Shown one piece after another: positions 33,311 through 43,474 of a stretch of DNA of 64,000 nt (positions within the stretch are counted from its first letter, which is position 1; each line of letters starts with the position of its first letter). Origin of the DNA: Cedecea neteri. Lineage in GTDB: Bacteria; Pseudomonadota; Gammaproteobacteria; Enterobacterales; Enterobacteriaceae. The notes beneath the pieces are model-generated. The model ran no database searches, had not been told where the DNA came from, and saw only the letters and a list, made by a program, of their open reading frames with translations. The position numbers and the translations under genes were made by a program. Location: positions 1,302,001 through 1,366,000 of the forward strand of contig NZ_CP009459.1 in the NCBI RefSeq assembly GCF_000758325.1, written 5' to 3'.

Positions 33311-34375
33311 ATGTCACGGATCCTTTTCCTTTTTAGTTTGTTCTGTATGTTCAGCCAAACGGCCTATGGTGAAACCGCTTTTCGCCAGCGTCTACTGGAT
33401 GAACAGAGTTCCCTGCCTCTTGAAATGGCCGTTTGGTATCCGACCCGGCAGACGGGCAATCCAGAGCTTGTTGGCGATAACGTTGTATTTAAGGGGACTC
33501 ATGCGTTACTGAACGCCACCCCGGACAATGAAGTGCACCCGCTGTTGCTGCTATCCCACGGGTATGGCGGTAGCTGGCGCAATCTGAACTGGCTGGCAAG
33601 CCTGATGGCCGCTCAGGGCTATATTGTTGCGGCGGTGAATCACCCCGGGACAACATTTGGTAATAAAAATGAGGCCGAAGCGCAACGGCTTTGGCAGCGC
33701 CCTCAGGATCTCCGGCGAGTATTGGACGCGTTGATGGCTTCGCCAGACATTGCCGGGAAGATCGATCCGCAGCGCATCGCGGCCGTAGGGCATTCATTAG
33801 GCGGTTGGACAGTGATAGAACTGGCTGGTGGGCGTTTTGACGCTGACCGGTTCTTACAGGATTGTAAACTGCATTCAGTATTGTCAGGCTGTAAACTGCT
33901 GCACACCTTAGGGATAGACCGGCAGGAATCAGCGGCACCATTGTCGAAAGACGCTCGCGATCCGCGCATCAAAGCCATTGTCTCGCTTGATCTTGGCCTG
34001 GCCCGCGGTTTTTCACCCGCCAGCCTGGCACAAATAGCTGTCCCCGTTTTGGTCATGTCTGCCCAGTCAGACAGCGAAGAGTTACCCGCCAGTCTCGAGT
34101 CGGCATATCTGGCGCGTTATATTCCTCAAAAACAGCGTCGGGATGTTAGCGTACCAGGGGCGACGCACTTCAGCTTTATGCAATTATGTAAGCCAGGGGC
34201 TACCGAACTTATTGAGCAAGCAAACCCGGGAGAAGGCATTGTCTGTATGGATGGTGGCTCCATTAGCAGAGCAGCCATCCATGCTTCTCTTGGTCGTGAA
34301 ATCGGCGAATTTGTTAATCAGGCACTGGATTTTCACCCGCTAAACGCCGGAAGTCCGTCGGGGTTGACCCACTAA
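33311..34375 (+). CDS. Secreted alpha/beta hydrolase (dienelactone hydrolase-like)
   Basis: 354 residues from the ATG at 33311, which follows GGAGAATCACA; this start gives a signal peptide MSRILFLFSLFCMFSQTAYG with likely cleavage after it, so the mature enzyme is probably periplasmic. The oxyanion region LLLLSHGYGGSWRN, the nucleophile elbow GHSLGGW and a late histidine in ATHFSFMQL give the hydrolase triad pattern. It resembles the predicted dienelactone hydrolase/PAF-acetylhydrolase-like group; the substrate is unknown. The last 62 bases overlap the convergent AraC-type gene, so the tail NAGSPSGLTH is written opposite a conserved region of that gene. I do not recall this gene next to rpoC in E. 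coli. Confidence 0.85.
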   Translation: MSRILFLFSLFCMFSQTAYGETAFRQRLLDEQSSLPLEMAVWYPTRQTGNPELVGDNVVFKGTHALLNATPDNEVHPLLLLSHGYGGSWRNLNWLASLMAAQGYIVAAVNHPGTTFGNKNEAEAQRLWQRPQDLRRVLDALMASPDIAGKIDPQRIAAVGHSLGGWTVIELAGGRFDADRFLQDCKLHSVLSGCKLLHTLGIDRQESAAPLSKDARDPRIKAIVSLDLGLARGFSPASLAQIAVPVLVMSAQSDSEELPASLESAYLARYIPQKQRRDVSVPGATHFSFMQLCKPGATELIEQANPGEGIVCMDGGSISRAAIHASLGREIGEFVNQALDFHPLNAGSPSGLTH

Positions 34376-35336
34376 GGCGGGCAAACTCTTTATTGAAGTG
34401 AGATTTTGTTGAGAAACCTGAGTCCAGCATGATTTGGGTCACCGGGACGCCGGTATTGCGCAGCAGTGCCTGAGCGTGCCTGACGCGAAACCCGTTGACC
34501 CACTGAGAGACATTGCAGCCGCAGATCTGATTTATGGCACGTGAAAGCTGTCGTGGCGCTATCCCTGATGCTTTTCCGATGAGGCTGAGCGTAATGTCAG
34601 GATCAAGAAACAACTTATCTTCTAAGAGGGTTTTCTCAATATGATGGTATAGCGCCGTCAACTCCTCGTCATTATGCTCCTGCACTGCTTCTTTCTGAGC
34701 ATCAGGCATCTTTGGCGGAGGCGCGACTTTGCCCTTAAATACAACAGCCATACCGATAAACGGAAGTAGCAGCGTCTGGGATAGCGCCACTAATATCGGA
34801 GCCTGCATGCCTCCAAAAAAACGAAAATCTACCGCTATGGCTAAATCAACCAGGCCGGAAAAACAAAGGAAACAACCTGCGAAAAAAGCCGTCGATGCAG
34901 TGATGTTAGCATCACTTAACCGACTGAAAATAAAGCTATCAACGCCCAGGTGGGATATTTTGATCAAGGCAGAGCCATATCCGATAAACAAGAACATCAA
35001 TGCGATATCCGTCATCGCTGGCGCCGCGAGATTCACGATCAGCGCTGAAAGAGGGGCAAGCCAGTAGGCTGCGATTTTTGGCCCACCGCGCTGCCTGGGC
35101 AGGCTGGCGAAGCAGTACCAGGCCAGTGGCGGAAGTGCAATCGCAGCAAGAGACTGGAGCTGGCGCAGAATGACGGCATCAAACGTCCACCGTAGCGCCG
35201 ACATCAGGATCAGGATTGCACATCCCGAGAGGAATATCGCCGCATTACGGTATTCCGCATGCCTGGAAAACAGGATCTTCAACAGTAGAAGAAGGAGAAC
35301 GGTTAACGTGTAAAAAGGCAGTGGGATGGCGGGCAT
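34314..35336 (-). CDS. Membrane-embedded AraC-family transcriptional regulator
   Basis: 340 residues. The first ~200 hold about seven hydrophobic segments (near 5-21, 30-48, 60-77, 88-108, 110-127, 145-168, 178-200); there is no soluble ligand domain. The rest is a standard AraC/XylS DNA-binding domain with two helix-turn-helix motifs, ending GFSTKSHFNKEFARLSGSTP, the conserved second motif. A membrane sensor joined directly to a DNA-binding domain is suggested. The target is unknown; the overlapping hydrolase gene is the obvious candidate, but the two share only 3' ends. Start ATG 35336 follows CAGAGATTACT. Confidence 0.85.
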   Translation of the reverse strand: MPAIPLPFYTLTVLLLLLLKILFSRHAEYRNAAIFLSGCAILILMSALRWTFDAVILRQLQSLAAIALPPLAWYCFASLPRQRGGPKIAAYWLAPLSALIVNLAAPAMTDIALMFLFIGYGSALIKISHLGVDSFIFSRLSDANITASTAFFAGCFLCFSGLVDLAIAVDFRFFGGMQAPILVALSQTLLLPFIGMAVVFKGKVAPPPKMPDAQKEAVQEHNDEELTALYHHIEKTLLEDKLFLDPDITLSLIGKASGIAPRQLSRAINQICGCNVSQWVNGFRVRHAQALLRNTGVPVTQIMLDSGFSTKSHFNKEFARLSGSTPTDFRRLAGENPVPD

Positions 35337-35431
35337 AGTAATCTCTGTCGATGCAGCTCAAGGCTTTATGCAGTGTTATGCCACAAAACAAGGCGAAAGG
35401 CAGATCTCGACTTTTAGCAGTAGACGTAGAT

Positions 35432-35465
35432 GAAAAACAAAATGCCCGCAATGCGGACATTTTGT
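35432..35465 (-). terminator. Terminator after the PTS genes
   Basis: ACAAAATGCCCGCA (35437-35450) pairs with TGCGGACATTTTGT (35452-35465) with one mismatch; read leftward it is followed by TTTTTCA. It ends the PTS transcript. Confidence 0.8.
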
Positions 35466-35484
35466 CTGGTCAGGCTGAGCGAAC

Positions 35485-35802
35485 TTATTTCACCAGCGGC
35501 AGGCGGCGGTAAAGCTCAATCATATCGGTGGCCAGATCCTGAATGACCATCGCGTTCATCAGGTGATCCTGAGAGTGAACGGTAATCAGGTTTACCGGCA
35601 GTTTGCCGGAGCCTTCATCCAGGCCAATCAGTTGGGTCTGGATTTTATGGGCGTGTTTCACGAATTCGTGTGACTCTTCCATTGCCTTCTCGGCACCCTC
35701 AAAGTCACCTTTACGTGCCAGCTGCAGAGCAGTCAGGGCCTGGCTACGTGCGCTGCCGGCATTGACCAGCAGTTCCATAATAATTGACTCTAAATCTTCC
35801 AC
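35485..35802 (-). CDS. PTS system, lactose/cellobiose-family IIA component
   Basis: 105 residues of the small helical lactose/cellobiose IIA family, similar to E. coli ChbA and a little shorter at the N-terminus. The phosphorylated histidine lies in VHSQDHLMNAM near residue 76; NAGSARSQALTAL is the conserved first helix. The GTG start is preceded by GGAG and comes three bases after the IIB stop, so the genes are coupled. The protein would take phosphate from HPr and pass it to IIB. No membrane IIC component is in the window, so the sugar is unknown. Confidence 0.9.
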   Translation of the reverse strand: MEDLESIIMELLVNAGSARSQALTALQLARKGDFEGAEKAMEESHEFVKHAHKIQTQLIGLDEGSGKLPVNLITVHSQDHLMNAMVIQDLATDMIELYRRLPLVK

Positions 35803-35805
35803 ATC

Positions 35806-36111
35806 TTACTCCATCATTTTCAGGGCTTTATCAAGCACCACGTCGCCTTTCATCAAACCGTAATCCATCATGTCGATAACGGCGACTTTTTTACCCAGAG
35901 GATCGGCAAGGGCCTGAAGTTTGGCCTGCTCATATTTCACCTGCGGACCAAGCAGAACGATGTCGGCGCGTTCGATATTCTCTTTAAACTCTGCCACAGG
36001 CACAGCTTTGATAGAGACCTCGATGCCTTTCTTTTGTGCGGCATCAACCATACGTTGAACCAGAATGCTGGTCGACATACCTGCAGCACAACACAACACG
36101 ATATTTTTCAT
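35806..36111 (-). CDS. PTS system, lactose/cellobiose-family IIB component
   Basis: 101 residues, similar to E. coli ChbB. The phosphocysteine loop is near the N-terminus (VLCCAAGMSTS, Cys7 or Cys8, with Cys8 at the usual CxxGMST position) and VLLGPQVKYE is the family's second conserved motif. ATG 36111 follows GAGAGCGAACT. It is the first gene of a two-gene operon (IIB-IIA) with a probable CRP-activated promoter. A soluble IIB/IIA pair without IIC must use a permease encoded elsewhere or act in regulation. Confidence 0.9.
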   Translation of the reverse strand: MKNIVLCCAAGMSTSILVQRMVDAAQKKGIEVSIKAVPVAEFKENIERADIVLLGPQVKYEQAKLQALADPLGKKVAVIDMMDYGLMKGDVVLDKALKMME

Positions 36112-36143
36112 AGTTCGCTCTCAATGTCCGAAGGATACAGAGA

Positions 36144-36172
36144 TATTTATCCGTCAGAGGGGGAGGCAACAA
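36144..36172 (-). promoter_or_regulatory. Predicted sigma-70 promoter of the PTS operon
   Basis: Read leftward: -35 TTGTTG (36172-36167), 17-base spacer, -10 TAAATA (36149-36144). The expected start near 36137 puts the CRP site centre about 60 bases upstream. Confidence 0.6.
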
Positions 36173-36189
36173 CCGCTTTAACCCGATTG

Positions 36190-36205
36190 TGTGTCAGGTA
36201 TCACA
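36190..36205 (-). promoter_or_regulatory. Predicted CRP-cAMP site upstream of the PTS operon
   Basis: TGTGTCAGGTATCACA (plus strand) matches the CRP consensus TGTGA-N6-TCACA at nine of ten defined positions. Centre at 36197.5, about -60.5 from the predicted start, the spacing of a class I CRP promoter. Confidence 0.72.
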
Positions 36206-36430
36206 AAAGAAACCACAGAAAACTGAAACCGGTTACATTTTTGCTTTTTCTCTAAGAATCAAGACGGCAGTTGAGAAGGCGGAGCGGCGTGAGGAAGCGT
36301 TTGCTGCCGCTCCGGTCAGTCATCTATGCTGACCGGAGGACAGTATTTGAACGGCAGGGAAGCGGCAACATCCTGGTGGCGTTCTTACGGTAAACGTCGA
36401 GACCTATCCTTCCGCTTGCCGTGTGTTACA
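36206..36430. other. Gap between PTS operon and thiH with two overlapping palindromes
   Basis: No gene seen. GGAGCGGC (36281-36288) can pair with GCCGCTCC (36306-36313), and CTCCGGTCAG (36310-36319) with CTGACCGGAG (36329-36338); they share CTCC, so only one can be complete at a time. The region is the 3' end of the thi transcript. Confidence 0.7.
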
Positions 36431-37564
36431 TCAGGGTTGCGCGTTCCTTCCCAAAAAGTGATCCCAGTCCTTCCAGACAGGCTGCAAACCTGACTGGCGG
36501 AGCACGGCGGCCACTTCCTGAGGCGTTCGGCCATCGTGAGGAGCAAACTGCTCAAGTTCTGGATGGTTATCGGCATAGCCGCCGGGCTGTGTTTTCGAAA
36601 ACGCGCTGACGTTGTTTATCGCCAGCGGGATCACGTGGTCGCGGAACCACGGTGATTCTCTGGTTGAAAGCGACAGTTCCACGTCCGGCGCAAGCAGGCG
36701 GAATGCGCAGATCACCTGTACCAGTTGCTGTTCAGTCATGATTGAGGCTGGTTCTACGCCGCCGGTGCACGGGCGCAGGCGTGGGAAGGAGATGGAATAG
36801 CGGCTTTGCCAGTAGCGCTGCTGTAGCCAGAGCAAATGTTCAGCCACCATAAAACAATCGGTGCGCCAGCTGTCCGACAGCCCAATCAGCGCGCCGAGGC
36901 CGATTTTATCAATGCCCGCGCGTCCCAGCCTGTCGGGTGTTTCCAGTCGCCAGAAGAAATCCTGCTTGTTGCCCTTCAGGTGGTGCTGGGCGTAGGTCGC
37001 CGGGTGATAGGTTTCCTGGTACACCATCACGCCATCAAGCCCGAGGGTTTTGAGTTCGGCATACTCATGCTCGTCCAGCGGCTGGACTTCCATGTGCAGC
37101 GAACTAAAGCGGCTGCGGATAGCCGGCAGATGCTGGCGGAAATAATCCATGCCGACTTTGGTCTGGTGTTCGCCGGTCACCAGCAAAAGATGTTCGAACC
37201 CCAGCTCACGAATAGCTGCACATTCCCGTTCAATCTCCGCTTCATCCAGCGTTTTGCGTTTCAGCTTATTACTCATGGAAAAACCGCAATAGGTGCAGTC
37301 GTTGGCGCACAGGTTAGAGAGATAGAGCGGCACGTAAAAACTGACGGTGTTGCCGAAGCGCTGGCGCGTAAGCTGCTGCGCCCGCTGGGCAAGAGGCTCG
37401 AGGTAGCGGCTGGCGGCGGGGGAGAGCAAAGCCATCAAGTCCTCGCGCGTCAGGCGGGGCGAGTGAATTGCCCGTTCGACGTCCGCCGCCGTCTTACCGT
37501 TAATGCTCAGAGTGATATCGTCCCAGTCCAACTGCCGCCAGCGGTCGGTAAAGGTTTCCGCCAT
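36431..37564 (-). CDS. thiH: Tyrosine lyase ThiH (2-iminoacetate synthase)
   Basis: ThiH cleaves tyrosine by radical-SAM chemistry to dehydroglycine (2-iminoacetate) for the thiazole of thiamine. 377 residues, equal to E. coli. The 4Fe-4S motif CANDCTYCGFS (CxxxCxxC) starts at residue ~85. Its ATG shares one base with the thiG stop (TGATG), so translation is coupled. It is the last gene of the thiCEFSGH operon. Confidence 0.97.
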   Translation of the reverse strand: MAETFTDRWRQLDWDDITLSINGKTAADVERAIHSPRLTREDLMALLSPAASRYLEPLAQRAQQLTRQRFGNTVSFYVPLYLSNLCANDCTYCGFSMSNKLKRKTLDEAEIERECAAIRELGFEHLLLVTGEHQTKVGMDYFRQHLPAIRSRFSSLHMEVQPLDEHEYAELKTLGLDGVMVYQETYHPATYAQHHLKGNKQDFFWRLETPDRLGRAGIDKIGLGALIGLSDSWRTDCFMVAEHLLWLQQRYWQSRYSISFPRLRPCTGGVEPASIMTEQQLVQVICAFRLLAPDVELSLSTRESPWFRDHVIPLAINNVSAFSKTQPGGYADNHPELEQFAPHDGRTPQEVAAVLRQSGLQPVWKDWDHFLGRNAQP

Positions 37565-38343
37565 CAGGCATTCTCCTCGCTAAACTGCAGGAAACTGGTC
37601 AGCGGGCTGGAGGCCTGCGCCTGCTGGTGGCGAGAGCCTAACCCGGCCTGTGCCGCAAGGCTTCCAGCTTCCACGGCCAGACGGAACGCCTGAGCCATTT
37701 GCACCGGATCACGGGCGACCGCTATGGCGGTATTGACCAGCACGGCAGAAGCGCCCATCTCTAAGGCTTCGGCCGCATGGCTTGGGGCACCGATCCCCGC
37801 ATCGACAACAACCGGCACGCGGGATTGCTCAATGATGATTTCCAGCAGCGCGCGGGTTTGCAAACCCTGATTTGAACCGATGGGCGCGCCGAGCGGCATC
37901 ACGGCCGCACAGCCAGCTTCCTCGAGGCGTTTGCAGAGCACGGGGTCGGCGCCGCAGTAAGGCAGCACCACAAATCCTTGTTTGACCAGCGTTTCGGCGG
38001 CCTTCAGCGTTTCAATCGGGTCAGGAAGTAAATAGCGGGCATCAGGATGAATTTCCAGCTTAACCCAGTTTGTTCCCAGCGCTTCGCGGGCAAGCTGGGC
38101 TGCAAAAATAGCTTCTTCTGCCGTTTTTGCCCCGGAAGTATTGGGCAGCAGATGCACGCCCGCCTGCTGTAGCGGCAGAAGAATATCATCGCTATGGCCA
38201 CGTAAATCCACGCGTTTCATTGCCATGGTGACAAGCTGTGAGCCAGAAGTACGAATCGCGTCGATCATCATCTGGCTGGAGGAGAATTTTCCGGTGCCGG
38301 TGAACAGGCGAGAGGAAAAGGTTTTATCGGCAATCTGTAACAT
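37564..38343 (-). CDS. thiG: Thiazole synthase ThiG
   Basis: ThiG joins deoxyxylulose phosphate, iminoacetate and the ThiS thiocarboxylate to make the thiazole phosphate. 259 residues from ATG 38343 ([11 protein letters not shown]), against 256 in E. coli. The Schiff-base lysine lies in [10 protein letters not shown]; glycine-rich phosphate-binding segments ([28 protein letters not shown]) follow the TIM-barrel order. A longer open frame upstream runs over thiS and is not used. One base separates it from thiS. Confidence 0.96.
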   Translation of the reverse strand: MLQIADKTFSSRLFTGTGKFSSSQMMIDAIRTSGSQLVTMAMKRVDLRGHSDDILLPLQQAGVHLLPNTSGAKTAEEAIFAAQLAREALGTNWVKLEIHPDARYLLPDPIETLKAAETLVKQGFVVLPYCGADPVLCKRLEEAGCAAVMPLGAPIGSNQGLQTRALLEIIIEQSRVPVVVDAGIGAPSHAAEALEMGASAVLVNTAIAVARDPVQMAQAFRLAVEAGSLAAQAGLGSRHQQAQASSPLTSFLQFSEENA

Positions 38344-38344
38344 G

Positions 38345-38545
38345 TCAGCCCCCGGCAATTGCCTGAAACAGCAGAATGATATCGCCCTCGCGCAGCAGAT
38401 GATTGCTCCACTGGTCGCGCGGGATAATGGTTTGATTAACGGCGAGCGCCGCGCCAGTTTTGCCCTGATCAAGCTGGGCCAGAAGGGCTGCGAGCGTCAG
38501 GCCAGCCGTACATTCCAGAGGTTCATCGTTAAACTGAATGCGCAT
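38345..38545 (-). CDS. thiS: Sulfur carrier protein ThiS
   Basis: A ubiquitin-fold sulfur carrier of 66 residues ending in the required Gly-Gly (QAIAGG). ThiF adenylates this terminus, which then becomes a thiocarboxylate delivering sulfur to ThiG. It overlaps the 3' end of thiF by 17 bases. Confidence 0.97.
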   Translation of the reverse strand: MRIQFNDEPLECTAGLTLAALLAQLDQGKTGAALAVNQTIIPRDQWSNHLLREGDIILLFQAIAGG

Positions 38546-39284
38546 CGTGGCCTCCGCAGACCGGGCAGGTGGCTGATTTTTGCATCATTAGCGTGCGCCA
38601 GCTGTGCTGCCGGGCGTCAAACAGACGCAGCTCGCCAGTAGCCGGTGCCATACCGGTCAGCAATTTGATGGCTTCCAGTGCCTGGAGGGTACCCATCACG
38701 CCCACGACCGGGCCGATGACGCCGGAGGTGCGGCAGTTGCGTTCAGGTTCACTCTCGTCAGGCCAGACGCAGCGGTAGCAGCCATGCCCCCAGGGCGGTG
38801 TCAGGACCATCATCTGGCCGCCAAAACCGACGGCGCTGGCGGTGATAAGCGGCGTATTCCCGGCCACGCAGGCGGCGTTAACCGCCTGGCGGGTTGCCAT
38901 ATTGTCGCTACAGTCCAGCACCACGTCGGCTTCGTGCACGGCTTCTGTCAAAGAATCCCCCGTCAGCCTCTCTGTCAGCGAAACAATTTTTACGCCTGGG
39001 TTAAGGCGCTGCAAATGCTGGTGGGCCGCCGAAGATTTCGGGCGCTCAATATCTTCTGAAGTGAACAGGATTTGGCGCTGGAGATTGCTGATATGCACCT
39101 TGTCATCGTCCGCGACGATAAGCTTGCCTACGCCAGCGGCGGCGAGATACAGCGCGGCAGGTGAACCTAAGCCGCCCAGACCGACGACCAGCGCCGTGCT
39201 GGACAGCAGTTTTTCCTGCCCTTCAATCGCCACGTCTTCCAGCAGCAGCTGGCGGCTGTAGCGCATAAAATCCGCGTCATTCAT
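38529..39284 (-). CDS. thiF: ThiS adenylyltransferase ThiF
   Basis: E1-like enzyme, 251 residues. The ATP site [14 protein letters not shown] is near residue 35; zinc cysteines are in [10 protein letters not shown] and CPVCGG; the cysteine in ERNCRTSG is the conserved residue linked to ThiS in E. coli. It overlaps thiE by 8 bases and thiS by 17. Confidence 0.97.
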   Translation of the reverse strand: MNDADFMRYSRQLLLEDVAIEGQEKLLSSTALVVGLGGLGSPAALYLAAAGVGKLIVADDDKVHISNLQRQILFTSEDIERPKSSAAHQHLQRLNPGVKIVSLTERLTGDSLTEAVHEADVVLDCSDNMATRQAVNAACVAGNTPLITASAVGFGGQMMVLTPPWGHGCYRCVWPDESEPERNCRTSGVIGPVVGVMGTLQALEAIKLLTGMAPATGELRLFDARQHSWRTLMMQKSATCPVCGGHDAHSV

Positions 39285-39911
39285 CGCCAGTTCCTGCCAG
39301 GTCGAGTAATTGCCTCGTGGCCGCTCGCCAGTCGGGAGCCTGCGTAATGGCGCTGACGACGGCGACGCTGCCCACGCCGGTAGCTAACACGGCAGGCACA
39401 CGATTGATGCTTATCCCGCCGATGGCGACAGTGGAATAATCACCCAGCGTCTGGATATGTTCTGCCAGCTTATTCAGCCCCTGCGGGGAGGAGGGCATTT
39501 GCTTGGTTTGGGTAGGGAAGACATGGCCCAGCGCAATGTAGGACGGGTTAGCGCTTAAGGCGCGATCCATTTCCATGTTGTCGTGGGTTGAAAGCCCCAG
39601 CCGAAGCCCGGCTTCGCTTATCGCCGCCAGATTGGCGACATCCATATCTTCCTGGCCGAGATGTACGCCGTAGGCGCCGTGTTTGATGGCCAGTCGCCAG
39701 TAGTCGTTGATGAACAGGCGGGCGTTGTAGCGTTCGCCCAGCGCAATGGCGGCGATGACGTCAGCTTCAACGTCTGCATCGCGTTTATCTTTAATGCGGA
39801 GCTGGATGGTTTTGACGCCCGCCCCGAGGAGGCGTTCGATCCACTCCACGCTGTCGACGACTGGATAAAGGCCCAGCCTGCGTGACGTGGCTGGGAAAAT
39901 GAGTCTGGACA

Positions 39912-39912
<1 letters not shown>
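39277..39912 (-). CDS. thiE: Thiamine phosphate synthase
   Basis: ThiE couples the pyrimidine and thiazole moieties to thiamine phosphate. 211 residues, as in E. coli. Segments [22 protein letters not shown] and GLSTHD, which shape the pyrophosphate and pyrimidine sites, are intact, as is the C-terminal VAIGGI. Its start overlaps the thiC stop by one base. Confidence 0.97.
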
Positions 39913-41816
<1,904 letters not shown>

Positions 41817-41908
41817 TCATTCCAGGTTTAGTCAGGATATGGCTTGTCAGGACAACGGAAGGAGTAATGGATATGGGCCGCCCGAGAACGGGTGTACCCA
41901 AAGACAGA

Positions 41909-42007
41909 ATTACTCTTGTTCCCTTCGCAGGTTCTAACCTGATCAGGTTCCGCGGATCCCGAATTAACGGTCTCAGCCGGTGCATAACGCACTCGGCACT
42001 CCGACAA
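41909..42007 (-). promoter_or_regulatory. TPP riboswitch (thi box) upstream of thiC
   Basis: Read leftward: GGAGTGCC, then GGCTGAGA (pyrimidine-sensor side), GGGATCCGCGGAACCTGATC, and the closing GCGAAGGGAACAAG. These are the conserved blocks of the TPP aptamer in the right order. About 95 bases of expression platform follow before the thiC ATG. The promoter should lie around 42034-42062 (TTGTTA...TACAAC), but it is weak by eye. Confidence 0.95.
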
Positions 42008-42063
42008 GAATGATCCCACCTTGCGGCGGGAAAGTTGTAAATTACTCGTTAATAGCTAACAAC

Positions 42064-42567
42064 TCAAGCTGGACTTGCCAGCCCGGCAGGATCGCTGGCG
42101 CTGCCGTCAAGGTTGTTATCAATAGCCAGGAGGACTAGCTTATCCTCAAGGGTGAAGCGGGACTCCAGGCACTCGCCAATCTCCGACAGCGCCTGCTGAA
42201 ACTCGACCCAGCTGTCGCGGTCGATGGCGTTTTCCAGATGGGAATCGTAGAGGTCCATGATTTGCTGGGTGTTAGCTTCCAGTTGAGGGTAAAGCTGGGC
42301 TGCGCTTAGCAGCGGACTGCTGCCTTCCAGGTTGCTGATGATTCGCTCGTAGATACTGAAATGACCGGAAGAGAGGTAATCCACCAGGCCGTGGCAAAAA
42401 TTGTCTAACGCTTTTTCGTCGAGCGCGGTGTGCGATTCCTTGTTAGGCTTGATCCCGACCATGTTGTAATAGGCGACCAACAGGTGCTTACGGGCCTGCA
42501 GCCAATGGTCAACTAACTCATTACTACCACCAACGCGCTCAGTCAGATTGGCTAACTGGTTCAGCAT
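42064..42567 (-). CDS. rsd: Anti-sigma-70 factor Rsd
   Basis: Rsd sequesters sigma-70 in stationary phase, favouring alternative sigma factors. 167 residues, nine more than E. coli, the extra at the C-terminus (NLDGSASDPAGLASPA). The helical N-terminal part MLNQLANLTERVGGSN and VDYLSSGHFSIYERI are conserved. It is divergent from nudC, and lies upstream of the thi operon in the same direction. Confidence 0.95.
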   Translation of the reverse strand: MLNQLANLTERVGGSNELVDHWLQARKHLLVAYYNMVGIKPNKESHTALDEKALDNFCHGLVDYLSSGHFSIYERIISNLEGSSPLLSAAQLYPQLEANTQQIMDLYDSHLENAIDRDSWVEFQQALSEIGECLESRFTLEDKLVLLAIDNNLDGSASDPAGLASPA

Positions 42568-42665
42568 GATTGAGACTCCGTGAGTTAAAAGATTGAACGC
42601 AAACTAACCCAAAAAAGTAAAAACTAATTGTTTATATCAGTGAACACGGGGATGTGCACCAGGTT

Positions 42666-43439
42666 ATGGAACGTGTTATTCAAAACTTAGATCATGGTTG
42701 GTGGATAGTCAGCCATGAGCAAAAAATATGGTTGCCGCAGGGTGACTTACCTCACGGCAGCGCGGCAGAATTTCAGCTCATAGGCAGCCGCGCTCTGGAT
42801 ATCGGTGAGTGGGAAGGTGAGCCCGTCTGGTTGATTCGCGAAAATCGCCGCTCGGACATGGGCTCGCTGCGCCAGCTCCTGGATCGCGATGTGGGCCTGT
42901 TCCAACTGGCCGGGCGCGGCGTCCAACTGGCAGAGTTTTATCGCTCGCATAAGTATTGCGGTTACTGTGGGCATGAAATGCACTTCAGCAAAAACGAATG
43001 GGCGATGCTCTGCGGGCACTGTCGCGAACGCTATTACCCGCAAATCGCCCCCTGCATTATTGTCGCTATCCGTAAGGAAGATCATATCTTGCTGGCTCAG
43101 CACACGCGCCACCGCAACGGCGTCTACACCGTGCTGGCTGGGTTTGTCGAAGTGGGCGAAACACTGGAGCAGGCGGTGGCTCGCGAAGTCATGGAAGAGA
43201 GCAGCATTCAGGTGAAAAACCTGCGCTACGTAACTTCCCAGCCCTGGCCGTTCCCGCAGTCACTGATGACTGCATTCATGGCGGATTATCACAGTGGTGA
43301 AATCAAGATTGACCCGAAAGAGCTGCTGGATGCGGGCTGGTATCGCTATGACCAGTTGCCGCTGTTACCGCCGCCGGGCACCGTGGCGCGCCGCTTAATT
43401 GAAGATACCGTCGCCCTGTGTCGCGCGGACTATGAATGA
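42666..43439 (+). CDS. nudC: NADH pyrophosphatase / RNA deNADding enzyme
   Basis: NudC hydrolyses NADH and removes the NAD cap from RNA 5' ends. 257 residues from ATG 42666 ([13 protein letters not shown]), the E. coli length; a GTG four codons earlier (42654) sits close to GGGGA and is an alternative. Zinc cysteines CGYCG and CGHC precede the Nudix box [20 protein letters not shown], which ends EESSI where the consensus has glycine (EESGI in E. coli). The catalytic glutamates are intact. SQPWPFPQS, the NudC-specific motif, is present. Confidence 0.95.
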   Translation: MERVIQNLDHGWWIVSHEQKIWLPQGDLPHGSAAEFQLIGSRALDIGEWEGEPVWLIRENRRSDMGSLRQLLDRDVGLFQLAGRGVQLAEFYRSHKYCGYCGHEMHFSKNEWAMLCGHCRERYYPQIAPCIIVAIRKEDHILLAQHTRHRNGVYTVLAGFVEVGETLEQAVAREVMEESSIQVKNLRYVTSQPWPFPQSLMTAFMADYHSGEIKIDPKELLDAGWYRYDQLPLLPPPGTVARRLIEDTVALCRADYE

Positions 43440-43474
43440 TAGACTGCGGCGATACAGCTAAAGGAAAGGTAAAC

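Noticed and set aside
38344..38472. N-terminal extension of thiG by 43 codons
   Set aside because: It runs across thiS in another frame; E. coli ThiG starts at the internal ATG.
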